Shown here piece after piece: positions 34,106 through 42,436 of a stretch of 64,000 bases of DNA (its first letter is position 1; each line of letters starts with the position of its first letter). Below the pieces are notes generated by a model. It was not told where the DNA came from. It ran no database searches and saw only the letters and a list, made by a program, of their open reading frames with translations. This stretch comes from a bacterium. Its GTDB lineage: Bacteria; Desulfobacterota; Binatia; HRBIN30; CADEER01. Position numbers and translations under genes: made by a program. The stretch spans positions 381,409-445,408 of the forward strand of contig JAHBUY010000003.1 in assembly GCA_019637795.1 (NCBI GenBank), written 5' to 3'.

Positions 34106-34981
34106 ATGCGCCATGCGGTGATCATTGGTTCCAAGGGGCAGTTGGGGACGGACCTGCAGCCGGCACTGCGCGGCTGGAAGCTGAGCGGCCTGGCGCACGC
34201 CGATCTCGACGTCACCGACGCCGAGCGCGCGCGGGCGGTGCTCGGCGAGCTGGCGCCGGACGTGGTGATCAACACCAGCGCCTACCACAAGGTCGACGTC
34301 TGCGAGGACACGCCGACCGAGTCGTTCGCCGTCAACGCCACCGGCGCCTACCACCTGGCGCGGCTCGCCGCCGAGCTCGACTTCACCCTGGTGCACTTCA
34401 GCACCGATTACGTCTTCCGCGGCGACGGCGCGGTGCCCTGCCGGGAGACCGACCCGTGCGAGCCGATCAGCGTCTACGGCGCCTCGAAGCTGGCGGGCGA
34501 GAAGCTGATCGCCGCCTACGCGCCGCGCCACTTCATCATCCGCTCGACCGGCCTCTACGGCGTCGCCGGCGCCAGCGGCAAGGGCGGCAACTTCGTCGAG
34601 ACGATGATCCGCCTCGGCAAGGCCGGCCCGGTGCGGGTGGTGGACGACCAGGTGATGACCCCGACCGCCACCGCCGACCTGTCCGCGGCGGTGGCCGAGC
34701 TGCTGGCGCGCGAGGGCAGCCCGAACGTGCCCTACGGCCTGTACCACATCACCAGCGGCGGCCAGTGCTCCTGGTACGTCTTCGCCAAGACGATCTTCGA
34801 GCTCTGCGGCATGGCGGTCGATCTGTCGCCGATCACCACCGCCGAATCCGGCTCCAAGGCCCGCCGCCCGGCCTTCTCGGTGCTCGACCACGGCCAGTGG
34901 ATGCAGGCCGGCTTCAGCGAGCTGCGGCCATGGCGCGCGGCGCTGACCGACTATCTGAAGGCGAAGGGGCACATCGGGTGA
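34106..34981 (+). CDS. rfbD: dTDP-4-dehydrorhamnose reductase
   Basis: This 291-residue protein starts at ATG 34106. It performs the last step of dTDP-L-rhamnose synthesis, NAD(P)H reduction of dTDP-4-dehydro-L-rhamnose. Evidence: HAVIIGSKGQLGTDLQPALR at the N-terminus; DLDVTDAERARAVL and VVINTSAYHKVDVCEDTPTE (RmlD signature); FSTDYVFRGDG; the catalytic pair in YGASKLAGEK; and a PTATADLSAAVAELL C-terminal motif. Length matches the family. The 3,5-epimerase RfbC lies 12 kb away (46438-47001), but RfbA and RfbB are not in the window. The product would feed the rhamnosyltransferase-like GT2 genes at 18541 and 35063. Confidence 0.92.
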   Translation: MRHAVIIGSKGQLGTDLQPALRGWKLSGLAHADLDVTDAERARAVLGELAPDVVINTSAYHKVDVCEDTPTESFAVNATGAYHLARLAAELDFTLVHFSTDYVFRGDGAVPCRETDPCEPISVYGASKLAGEKLIAAYAPRHFIIRSTGLYGVAGASGKGGNFVETMIRLGKAGPVRVVDDQVMTPTATADLSAAVAELLAREGSPNVPYGLYHITSGGQCSWYVFAKTIFELCGMAVDLSPITTAESGSKARRPAFSVLDHGQWMQAGFSELRPWRAALTDYLKAKGHIG

Positions 34982-35062
34982 GCGGCGTCATCGGGTACCG
35001 GCAGGAGCGCGCGCGGCCGTCGCGGCGACGCGCCTGACGGCGCGCGATCTGGCCACCGGCCG

Positions 35063-35980
35063 ATGCCCGTCCCCACCGTCCAGGTCGTCGTCGTCAACTG
35101 GCGCAAGCGCGGCGCGACGCTGGACTGCCTGGCGGCGCTCGGCCGCCTGGCGGACCGCGACTGGTCGCTGGTACTGGTCGACAACGGCTGCCGCGATTTC
35201 AGCCAGGCGGAGCTCGACCGCCTGGCGCCGGGCGGCCAGTACGTGGCGAGCGAGAGCAACCGCGGCTTCGCCGGCGGCGCCAACCTCGGCTGGCAGGCGG
35301 CGCGGGCGCGCGGCGCGGCGTGGGTGTGGTTCCTCAACAACGACGCGATGCCGGACGCGGGCGCGCTCGGCGCGCTGCGCGCCGCCGCCGCCGGCCCGCC
35401 GCCGGCCGATCTGGTCGGGGCGAAGATCCTGCAGCGCCAGGCGCCCGACCGGCTCGACTCGATCGGGATCGACATCGATCTCGCCTCCGGGCGCATGCGC
35501 CTGATCGGTCACGACGAGGTCGACCGCGGCCAGTACGACCGGCTCAGCGACCCGGTCGCGGTCAGCGGCTGCGCGCTGTTCGCGAGCGCCGCGGCGCTCG
35601 ACGCGCTCGGCGGCTTCGACGCGAGCTACTTCGCCTACCTCGAGGACGTCGACCTCTGCCTGCGCGCCCGCGCCGCCGGGCTGCGCGTCGCCTTCGCGCC
35701 GCGCGCCCGCGTCCTGCACGACCGCCCGCCGGCGCGGCGCGGCCGGCAGTCGACCGCCAGCCTCTACTACACGACCCGCAATCACCTCCGCCTGCTGCAG
35801 CGACACGGCCCCGGCGCGCCCTGGCTGCGCGCGCTGCGGGAGGCGCGCGTCGCCGCCTGGTCGGCGGCCTACGCGCTGGCCAGCGGCGGCGGCGCGCCGC
35901 TCGCCGCCCTGCGCGCCATGCGCCGCGGGCTCGCCGACTTCCGCCGCGGCGTCGCCGGCCCGGATCCGGCGGGCGAGTGA
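35063..35980 (+). CDS. GT2 rhamnosyltransferase-like protein
   Basis: This 305-residue protein starts at ATG 35063, 81 bp after rfbD. It is a single GT-A domain: VQVVVVNWRKRGATLDCLAA, LVLVDNGCRDFSQAEL, SNRGFAGGANLGW, FLNNDAMPD (metal-site region, NND in place of DXD), VSGCALFASAAALDALGGFD, and FAYLEDVDLCLRARA. This is the WbbL/GumK-neighbour type of O-antigen rhamnosyltransferase. The C-terminal tail is basic and probably membrane-associated (TRNHLRLLQRHG). Proximity to rfbD supports dTDP-rhamnose as donor but does not prove it. Confidence 0.85.
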   Translation: MPVPTVQVVVVNWRKRGATLDCLAALGRLADRDWSLVLVDNGCRDFSQAELDRLAPGGQYVASESNRGFAGGANLGWQAARARGAAWVWFLNNDAMPDAGALGALRAAAAGPPPADLVGAKILQRQAPDRLDSIGIDIDLASGRMRLIGHDEVDRGQYDRLSDPVAVSGCALFASAAALDALGGFDASYFAYLEDVDLCLRARAAGLRVAFAPRARVLHDRPPARRGRQSTASLYYTTRNHLRLLQRHGPGAPWLRALREARVAAWSAAYALASGGGAPLAALRAMRRGLADFRRGVAGPDPAGE

Positions 35981-36002
35981 GGCGCGCCGGTCGTCGCCAA
36001 CC

Positions 36003-37319
36003 ATGACCACCGCCGCTCCCCCCAGCGTCGAGCAGCGCACCGAAGCGTGGCTCGACCAGACGATGGATCCCGGCATCGCCGCCCCCGGCGGCCGGCTGTT
36101 CGACGCCGCGGGCCGCCCGAGCGGCATCAGCCGCTACCACTTCGGGCGGCTGCGCCGGAAGCTGCGCATCTTCCGCTGGCTCGACCGGCTGCCGCCCTTC
36201 GCGTCGTTCATCGATCTCGCCTCGGGCTGGGATCACTTCCCCTGGCTGGTGCGCCAGCGCTACGGGGCCGAGGCCTACTACTCCGACCTGGTGCACCGCA
36301 TGAACCTGCCGATCGACGGCCCGCCGTTCGGCAAGCTCGATCACGCGGTGACGCTGCGCTTGCCGCGGCTGCCCTTCCCCGACCGCGCCTTCGACGTCGT
36401 CCTCTGCTCCGAGGTGCTCGAGCATCTCGTCCGCCCGGTCGAGTCGATCGCCGAGCTGCTGCGGGTCACCAACCAGGTGCTGCTGGTCACCAGCCTGGAG
36501 GCCTTCTCGGTCAACCGCTGGGAGCGCTTCTGGCAGCACCACCGGGTGGACGTCCGCCGGCCGCACGTCGACCGCAATTTCCTGCTGCGCGACGAGCTGC
36601 GCGCCCTGTTCGGCGCCGGCGCCCGACTCGAGAACCTGCTCCACGACCCCGATCAGCCCGCCAGCGCGTTCGCGCCGATGGGCGAGCAGACGGCCGCGTA
36701 CGCGCGCCTCGCCGAGGCGCCGGCGCTGGGCGCGGCGCTGCGCCGCGCCACCGCCGAGACCCGGCACCTGCCGGGCGCGATGGGCGTGCTGGCGGTGGTG
36801 CGCCGCGACGGCGCGCCGCTGCCGGATTCCCCCGCCGCCGCCGACGACGCGCTGCCCGAGTGGCTCCTCGAGCGCACGCGCGAGGAGGAATGCATCGTCG
36901 AGGAGACGCTGGCCATCGCCGCCGCCTGGCAGCAGGGGCTCGCCGAGGTGCCGCAGGCCGCCGCCGACGCGCTGGTCCATCGCCCGGTCGCCGAACCGCT
37001 GCGCCGGCGCCTGTGCTGCCCCGACTGCCGCGGCGCGCTCGCCGCCGACGCGCTCGCGCTGCGCTGCCCCGCCTGCGCCACGCGCTTCGCCTCGCAGTAC
37101 GGCGTGCCGATCCTCTACCCGACCAGCGACGACCGCGGCGCGGCCGGCCTCGCCGAGGCGCTGGCGCAGCTCTGCGGCGACGATCCCGCCCGCCGCCGCG
37201 CGCTCGCGCGCCTGGCGCGCAGGCTGCGGCGCAACGAAGCCCCACCCGCCGCCTGGCGGCGCGCTGCCTGGTGGCTCGAGGACCGTCTCGGGCTCGCGGG
37301 CGAGTCGGCCTCGACCTGA
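36003..37319 (+). CDS. SAM methyltransferase-like protein with Trm112-type zinc ribbon
   Basis: This 438-residue protein starts at ATG 36003, 22 bp after the GT2 gene. Residues ~60-200 resemble a class I methyltransferase, but the glycine loop is weak: FIDLASGWDHFPWLVRQRYG replaces the usual DxGxGxG. FDVVLCSEVLEHLVRPVESI is conserved. Near the C-terminus two Cys pairs, CCPDCRGAL and CPACATRF, form a Trm112/YcaR-like zinc ribbon ending GVPILYP. Such ribbons are often next to or fused with methyltransferases in polysaccharide clusters. The unusual SAM loop makes activity uncertain. The gene ends just before two repeat elements. Confidence 0.75.
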   Translation: MTTAAPPSVEQRTEAWLDQTMDPGIAAPGGRLFDAAGRPSGISRYHFGRLRRKLRIFRWLDRLPPFASFIDLASGWDHFPWLVRQRYGAEAYYSDLVHRMNLPIDGPPFGKLDHAVTLRLPRLPFPDRAFDVVLCSEVLEHLVRPVESIAELLRVTNQVLLVTSLEAFSVNRWERFWQHHRVDVRRPHVDRNFLLRDELRALFGAGARLENLLHDPDQPASAFAPMGEQTAAYARLAEAPALGAALRRATAETRHLPGAMGVLAVVRRDGAPLPDSPAAADDALPEWLLERTREEECIVEETLAIAAAWQQGLAEVPQAAADALVHRPVAEPLRRRLCCPDCRGALAADALALRCPACATRFASQYGVPILYPTSDDRGAAGLAEALAQLCGDDPARRRALARLARRLRRNEAPPAAWRRAAWWLEDRLGLAGESAST

Positions 37320-37326
37320 TGGAATT

Positions 37327-37522
37327 GGCTTTGATGTGACGAAAACATTTCACCACGGAGGCACAGAGACACGGAGTAGCCTGGACGAGAGAGGGTTCGG
37401 GGCGAGATTCCCAACGCCATCAGCAATGGCCATAGGGATCGCGCCCACCCGCCATTCCGACGCTGCACCCTCCGTGTCTCCGTGCCTCCGTGGTGAAGGT
37501 GTCTTGTCGTATCGAGGTTAGC
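37327..37522. repeat. Inverted-repeat element, class A, copy 2
   Basis: A ~196-bp element. The left arm around 37348-37376 (TTTCACCACGGAGGCACAGA core, one base different from the other copies) pairs with the right arm near 37468-37496. The centre carries the class A segment GAGAGAGGGTTCGGGGCGAG with CAGCAATGGCCATAGGGAT. Outer ends are GGCTTTGATGTGACG and CGTATCGAGGTTAGCC. It abuts copy 3 directly, and the two fill most of the 462-bp gap 37320-37781, which holds no gene. Confidence 0.85.
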
Positions 37523-37716
37523 CTTGATGCGACAAAAGACTTTCACCACGGAGGCACGGAGACACGGAGAGTTACTGATCTCGAAGCCCGCCAAGTGGTC
37601 CTCCCAAAGTTCATTAGAAATGGAGTGAGAAGAGGCCCCGCGCCTTCGCTATGGCACCGAGCCCTCCGTGTCTCCGTGCCTCCGTGGTGAAGGTGTCTTG
37701 TCGTATCGAGGTTAGA
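37521..37716. repeat. Inverted-repeat element, class B (reversed), copy 3
   Basis: It shares its first bases with the end of copy 2. Its arms are the same as in the other copies (TTTCACCACGGAGGCACGGA near 37540 and the complement near 37663-37691). Its centre is the reverse complement of the copy 1 centre: GGAGTGAGAAGAGGCCCCGC here is complementary to the 27967-27986 stretch there. Confidence 0.85.
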
Positions 37717-37781
37717 TCAACGCGGAGGCGCGAACGGGCGGGAACCGGCGCGGCGCATCGGCGCCGAGCGCCGAGTCCGGG

Positions 37782-40067
37782 TCACGGCTCGCCGAGCAAC
37801 TGGCGCAGCCGGTTCGCCAGGCTGACGCGCAGGCCGGCATAGGCCGGATCGTCGGCGCGATTGTCGAGCTGCCAGGGATCGGCGTCGAGGAGGTAGAGCT
37901 CGACCTCCCCGGTCTCGTACTCGACGTACGTGTAGCCGTTGATCACGTCGCGCACCCCGACGTAGTCGGGAACCTGGTCGAACGGCCGCAGCACGCCGCC
38001 CTGATCGACGTCGATCATGAAGAGGACGGGGTCGGCGCCCGGCATGCGGTACTTGATGCTCACCCGGTCCGGCATGGAGAGCTGCGCCACCTGCATCTGC
38101 GGCAGGGTGGCGCGGAGGACGCGCACCAGGTTGGCGAACGTCTCGTCGGCGGTGGCGCCGATCGCCACCGCGGTGGCGCCGGCGCCGACGACGCCATCGC
38201 CGTCGAGCTCGTAGACCTTCGCCGGCCGCGGCCGCTGGCGGGTCGGGCCGTAGAGGACGCGGATGCGGTCGCCGTCCCGCGGCTGGCCGGCGTAGGAGAA
38301 ATTGTCGCCGCGCAGGGTGCGGAAGCGCTCGAGCAGGAAGTCGCCGCGCTGCCCCGGGTCGGGCAGGCCGCCGATCAGCGGCAGCAGGCTTTCGCCGTCG
38401 AGCGCCAGCGGCGGCACGACGCCGGCGGCGGCGGCGATGGTCGGCGCGATGTCGATGTTCAGCACCGGCTCGGAGCGCGCGAACCCCGCCTCGCCGGCCA
38501 GGCGCGGGTAGCGGACGATGAACGGAACGCGAATCGCCTCCTCGTAGGCGTTCTCCTTGCGCTGCAGGAAGCCGCGATGCTCGCCCCACATGACGCCATT
38601 GTCGCCGGTCAATATCACCATCGTGTCCGCCTCGACGCCGGCGTCGGCGAGCAGGTCAAGGGTCGCGTCGATCTGCTCGTCGACCGCCAGCAGGCTGCGG
38701 TAGGCCTTGCGGCGCACGCTGTCGGTCAGCTCGCCGCCGAAGGGATCCGGCGCCTGGAAGGCGACCCAGTGCGGCTTGTCGCCGATGTCGGGCTCGTTCC
38801 AGCTCGGCGGTCGCCACGGCGGCAGATCGGCGAAGCGGTCCTCGTGGCGCTGCGCCGGCTGCGGCTCGACGGCGTCGACGTGCGGCGCGTAGGGCGTGTA
38901 GAGGGCGAAGAACGGCGCCCCGCGCTGCAGCGCCGCGGCGATGAACTCGCGCAACCGCGCCCCGAGGACGTCGGTGCTGTACTGGGCGTCGGAGGTATGG
39001 TCGTCGAACGCCTCGACGGCGCCGGATTCGTCGACCAACGCGTAGCTCTGGCCGTTCACGCCGCCGTAGTGCTCGGGCGACTGCATGGCCTGCCAGCGCT
39101 CCCATCCCGGCGGGATGTAGTAGGCACCGCCCGGACCGGCCGTCGCCTCGCTGCCGCTGTAGTCGTTGAGATACTTGCCGAACAGCCCGGTGGCGTAGCC
39201 GGCGGCGTGCAGCCAGGTGGCAATCGTCTGCAGGTCGGCGCCGCCGACCCGGAAGCTGTCGGCGCCGCCGAGGTCGCCGGCCACCGAGCGGGTGCCGTGG
39301 TGGATGGAGTAGAGCCCGGTGAGGAGCGAGGCGCGGCTCGGGGTGCAGACGGAATTGGGCACGAACGAGTTGTGGAAGGTGACGCCGGCGGCGGCGAGCC
39401 GGTCGAGCACGACGGACATGCGGTCCACACCGTCGAAGCGGGCGTCGTCGAGGTTGATGACGAGGAAGTTGGGACGCGGGGTGACGTCCGGGTCGCGGGT
39501 GGCGGTGGCGCGCGGCGAGGCCGTCGCGGTGCGGATCGCGGTCGCGGACGCGGTCGCGGCAACCGTCGCGGTGACCGTGGCGTCGCCGTCGGCCGTCGCC
39601 GTCGCGCTGGCGCTCGCCAGCGCCGTCGCGGTCGCGGACGGCGGCGGTTCGCTCGCCGTCGCGGTGGCGAGCGGTCCGGTCGGCGTGACGGTGGGACTGG
39701 CCGTGCCGGTCGGCGATGGCGCCGCGGCGCATCCCGACAGCGCGGCGTTGACGCCCTGCACCAGCTCGGCGATGCCGACCTGGCCGTCGCCGTCGGCGTC
39801 GAAGGCCGGGCAACCGGCCAGCGGCTGACTGCCGAGGGCGATCGCGACGCCGCGGATCAGGTCGTCGATGCTGATCGCCCCATCCCCGGCGCAGTCGCCG
39901 ACGCAGACGGCGCGCGCCACGCCGGCGGCGCAGACGAACGCGATCAACGCGAGCGCCAGACACGCGACGCGGCGACGTTTCCCCACGGTGGCAATGATCT
40001 CGACGGCATTCGCGTTGTGCAAGGCCGCGATGAGCCGGCGCGGCAGGCCCGCCCGGCCGCGGGTCAT
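37782..40067 (-). CDS. Secreted sulfatase with N-terminal dockerin-like EF-hand pair
   Basis: This 761-residue protein starts at ATG 40067, overlapping the upstream stop as ATGA; GTG 39986 would give a more compact signal peptide. After the signal sequence (RRRVACLALALIAFVCAAGV) comes a dockerin-like pair of calcium loops, CVGDCAGDGAISIDDLIRGV and CPAFDADGDGQVGIAELVQG (~55-112). A Thr/Ala/Ser linker (115-192) follows, then a full sulfatase (~198-690): FLVINLDDAR (metal Asp) and C241-T-P-S-R, the formylglycine signature, in NSVCTPSRASLLTGL, with ILTGDNGVMWGEHRG for the second metal site. It should hydrolyse sulfate esters on an extracellular glycan once matured by a formylglycine-generating enzyme, which is not in this window. 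The stop lies 66 bp from repeat copy 3. Confidence 0.88.
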   Translation of the reverse strand: MTRGRAGLPRRLIAALHNANAVEIIATVGKRRRVACLALALIAFVCAAGVARAVCVGDCAGDGAISIDDLIRGVAIALGSQPLAGCPAFDADGDGQVGIAELVQGVNAALSGCAAAPSPTGTASPTVTPTGPLATATASEPPPSATATALASASATATADGDATVTATVAATASATAIRTATASPRATATRDPDVTPRPNFLVINLDDARFDGVDRMSVVLDRLAAAGVTFHNSFVPNSVCTPSRASLLTGLYSIHHGTRSVAGDLGGADSFRVGGADLQTIATWLHAAGYATGLFGKYLNDYSGSEATAGPGGAYYIPPGWERWQAMQSPEHYGGVNGQSYALVDESGAVEAFDDHTSDAQYSTDVLGARLREFIAAALQRGAPFFALYTPYAPHVDAVEPQPAQRHEDRFADLPPWRPPSWNEPDIGDKPHWVAFQAPDPFGGELTDSVRRKAYRSLLAVDEQIDATLDLLADAGVEADTMVILTGDNGVMWGEHRGFLQRKENAYEEAIRVPFIVRYPRLAGEAGFARSEPVLNIDIAPTIAAAAGVVPPLALDGESLLPLIGGLPDPGQRGDFLLERFRTLRGDNFSYAGQPRDGDRIRVLYGPTRQRPRPAKVYELDGDGVVGAGATAVAIGATADETFANLVRVLRATLPQMQVAQLSMPDRVSIKYRMPGADPVLFMIDVDQGGVLRPFDQVPDYVGVRDVINGYTYVEYETGEVELYLLDADPWQLDNRADDPAYAGLRVSLANRLRQLLGEP
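39492..39725 (-). repeat. Low-complexity DNA encoding a Thr/Ala/Ser linker
   Basis: Degenerate GTCGCGGTGGCG-type units encode residues 115-192 between the EF-hand pair and the sulfatase (TATALASASATATADGDA and similar). The style is the same as the linkers of the DUF4214 proteins, although the unit composition is richer in Ala. Confidence 0.7.
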
Positions 40068-41671
40068 CGCGGCGCCCCGCGCCGCGAGCCGTGGCGCGGC
40101 GTCGGGCGCCTGGTCGGCGCGCGGCGCGTCGGCGTCGGCGTCGGTGCGACGGTGGGCGACGCCGTCGGCGCCGGCGGCAGGCCGGCCGCCAGCAGCGGCA
40201 GCGCTTCCTCGTGGGTGCGCAGCAAGGTCGCGGTGCGGCGGCCGCCGCGCCGGCGTAGCTGCGCGACGATGGCGGGATCCACCATCGCGTAGACGACGGG
40301 GTGGCCCAGCACCTCGTTGCTGGGGAAGAAGATCACGAACAGGCCCGCCCAACCGGGAAACTCGCCCATGCGGGCGAAGTAGTTGAGCGGCGGCATCGGC
40401 CGGTTGAAGAGGACGAGCGTTTCGCCCGCCGGGGTGGCCAGGGCGCGGACGGTGACGACCGCCTTCATCATCGCCACCGTCTTGCGCTCGGCGTCGTAGT
40501 GATCGATCGCCGGCGGCGACAGCGCGACGTTGGCGGCGAGCGCCGCCAGCCAGGCGAGCAGGATCCCGGTGGCCAGGCGCGGCCGCGCCGCCAGCGGCGC
40601 GCCGACGATCGACAGCGCCAGGCAACCCGCGAGCACCAACAGCGCCGGCGCGCAGTAGTGGTAGCGCAGCGACAGCTCGAACACGGCCTGGCTGGCCACT
40701 CCGCCGCGCCCGGCGGCGATGATGCCGTAGGCGCCGCCGGCGAGCAGCAGACAGGCGAGCAGCAGACGGCGCGGCGCCGGCGCGGCGCGCCACAGCGCCA
40801 GCGCCAGCAGCAGCCCATACAGCGCCGCGCATCCGATCATCGCGGGCGTCCGCCAGGCGCCCGGCAGCCAGTCCCCGGTCAGCGTCCTGGCGATCGCCAC
40901 CGCCGTGAGGCGCGCCAGCAGCGACAGGATCGTGAGCGCGTCGGGCAGCGTGTCCCGGGTGCCGGCGATCGACGCGTGCCAGCCGCCGGTGATCAGGCGA
41001 TAGAGCCCCTGCACCAGCGCGTAGAGCAGCGGCACGACGATCGCCAGCGAGGCGAAGAGCCAGCGCGCGAAGCGATTCGGCCGCCCGGGCAGACACAGCG
41101 GCAGGGCGACCGCCGCCGCCATGGCGATGCCGATGCCGGTGCCGAAGCAGGCGCTGCCGATCACCAGGAGCAGATAGGCGCCCAGCGCGGCGAGCGGCGA
41201 CGCCGAACGGCCGTCGCGCAGCACCCGGCCGAGCCACCCCAGCACGGCGAGCAGCAGGGCGGTCATCGCCACCTGGCCGTAGACCGAGTACCAACCGAGC
41301 GCCTCGGCGTTGAGCGGCGAGATGCCCCACAGCGCCGCCCCGGCGCAGGCCAGCCGGCGGCTGCCGCTGGCGGCGGCGATCGCCGCCGCCAGCAGGCCGA
41401 TGTTGAGCAGATGGGTCGCCAGCACCATCCAGAAGTAGCCGCGCGGGTCGACGCCGAAGAGGGCGTGCGAGAGCGCGAACAGGGCATTGCGGACGACCAG
41501 CATGTGGCCGCCGTGCGGCGTCACCAGGAACTCGCCCAGGCGGCCGTCGGCGATCAGGTAGAGATGCTGGAAGTCGTCGCCGTGGAAGAAGTTGGCGGTG
41601 ATCGGCCAGTAGGCCCAGGCGCCGAGCGCGACCGCTGGCAGCAGATAGAGCAGCGAAGCCACGCGGCGCAT
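40064..41671 (-). CDS. Polytopic GT-C-like membrane protein, paralogue of 25089-26648
   Basis: This 535-residue protein starts at ATG 41671. About ten membrane helices are present. The first loop NFFHGDDFQHLYLIADGRLG holds the Asp-Asp motif. ALFGVDPRGYFWMVLATHLL and ALWGISPLNAEALGWYSVYG correspond closely to FDTDPTGYFVAVLLTHLVNV and SLWGISPLHGETLAWLSVYG of the plus-strand protein, and LSLRYHYCAPALLVLAGCLA to its FPRYHYVASLG segment. The C-terminus ends in a Thr/Pro/Arg-rich tail (PTVAPTPTPTRRAPTRRPTP). The downstream sulfatase is coupled by ATGA. Function is probably transfer of a lipid-linked sugar; substrate unknown. Confidence 0.75.
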   Translation of the reverse strand: MRRVASLLYLLPAVALGAWAYWPITANFFHGDDFQHLYLIADGRLGEFLVTPHGGHMLVVRNALFALSHALFGVDPRGYFWMVLATHLLNIGLLAAAIAAASGSRRLACAGAALWGISPLNAEALGWYSVYGQVAMTALLLAVLGWLGRVLRDGRSASPLAALGAYLLLVIGSACFGTGIGIAMAAAVALPLCLPGRPNRFARWLFASLAIVVPLLYALVQGLYRLITGGWHASIAGTRDTLPDALTILSLLARLTAVAIARTLTGDWLPGAWRTPAMIGCAALYGLLLALALWRAAPAPRRLLLACLLLAGGAYGIIAAGRGGVASQAVFELSLRYHYCAPALLVLAGCLALSIVGAPLAARPRLATGILLAWLAALAANVALSPPAIDHYDAERKTVAMMKAVVTVRALATPAGETLVLFNRPMPPLNYFARMGEFPGWAGLFVIFFPSNEVLGHPVVYAMVDPAIVAQLRRRGGRRTATLLRTHEEALPLLAAGLPPAPTASPTVAPTPTPTRRAPTRRPTPRHGSRRGAPR

Positions 41672-41803
41672 CGCGGCTCGTTTGCCTGGGCCCCCTGGCG
41701 AGTTCAAGTGCCCCGTGCCGGCGCCAGGCGGCGGGCCGATGTCGGTCGCCGGCCGCGGTGCCAGGGCTTCCAAAATGCCGCGCCAGCGGCAATAGCTGCG
41801 GCG

Positions 41804-42436
41804 ATGCGCGCCACCCGGCCCGGACTCGCGACCCGACTGGCACACGCGGCGGCGCGCAACACCGCCCTCTTCCACTACACCCGCTGGCTCGCCTACCTGG
41901 GCGTGGCGCCCCGACTGGCCGCCGCGCTCGAGCTCGCCGACGGCGAGCGGCTGCTCGACGTGGGCTGCGGCACCGGCTTCTTCTCGCGCCTGGCGCGCGG
42001 CCCCTACATCGGCTTCGACACCGCCCTCCCCTCGCTCCGCTTCGGCCGCGCCCACGCGCCGGCCGGACACGCCTTCGCGGTCATGAGCGCCACCCACCTC
42101 GGGCTCGCCGACGGCTGCGTCGACCGGGCGCTGATCGTCAACGTCGCCCATCACCTCACCGACGAACAGTGCGACGTCCTGCTGCGCGACCTGCGCCGCG
42201 TCGTCACCCGGCGCGTCGTGCTGGTCGACCTCGACCCCGACAACGGCAACCCGCTCGAGGACTGGTTCATGCATCGCGATCGCGGCGCCTTCCTGCGCTC
42301 CCGCGCCGCCCTGCGCCAACTCGCCGCCGCCCACTGGCGGGTCGAGGACGAAGCGCTGTTCCACAACTCCCTGCACACCCAGCCGCAGATGCTCTTCCGC
42401 CTCGCCCCGCGGCAGGGAGACGCCCGTGCGGAGTAG
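41804..42436 (+). CDS. Class I SAM methyltransferase
   Basis: This 210-residue protein starts at ATG 41804. LLDVGCGTGFFSRLARGPYI is motif I; YIGFDTALPSLRFGR is the acidic loop; then CVDRALIVNVAHHLTDEQCD and LRDLRRVVTRRVVLVDLDPD. It is compact, with no extra domain. It starts a run of four overlapping or tightly spaced plus-strand genes (41804-46331) and is divergent from the GT-C-like gene 132 bp away. Its last 11 bp overlap the next gene, indicating coupling. Confidence 0.83.
   Translation: MRATRPGLATRLAHAAARNTALFHYTRWLAYLGVAPRLAAALELADGERLLDVGCGTGFFSRLARGPYIGFDTALPSLRFGRAHAPAGHAFAVMSATHLGLADGCVDRALIVNVAHHLTDEQCDVLLRDLRRVVTRRVVLVDLDPDNGNPLEDWFMHRDRGAFLRSRAALRQLAAAHWRVEDEALFHNSLHTQPQMLFRLAPRQGDARAE

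Noticed and set aside
37321..37720. CRISPR array, because of the repeated CACCACGGAGGCACGGAG units.
   Set aside because: The units are paired as inverted arms, not regularly spaced direct repeats. Intervals match between copies and no cas genes are present.
37336..37842. Three small frames (about 60-66 codons) with HHGGTETR or LRASVV peptides.
   Set aside because: They are translations of the inverted-repeat arms; the same peptides appear in every copy and in several frames.
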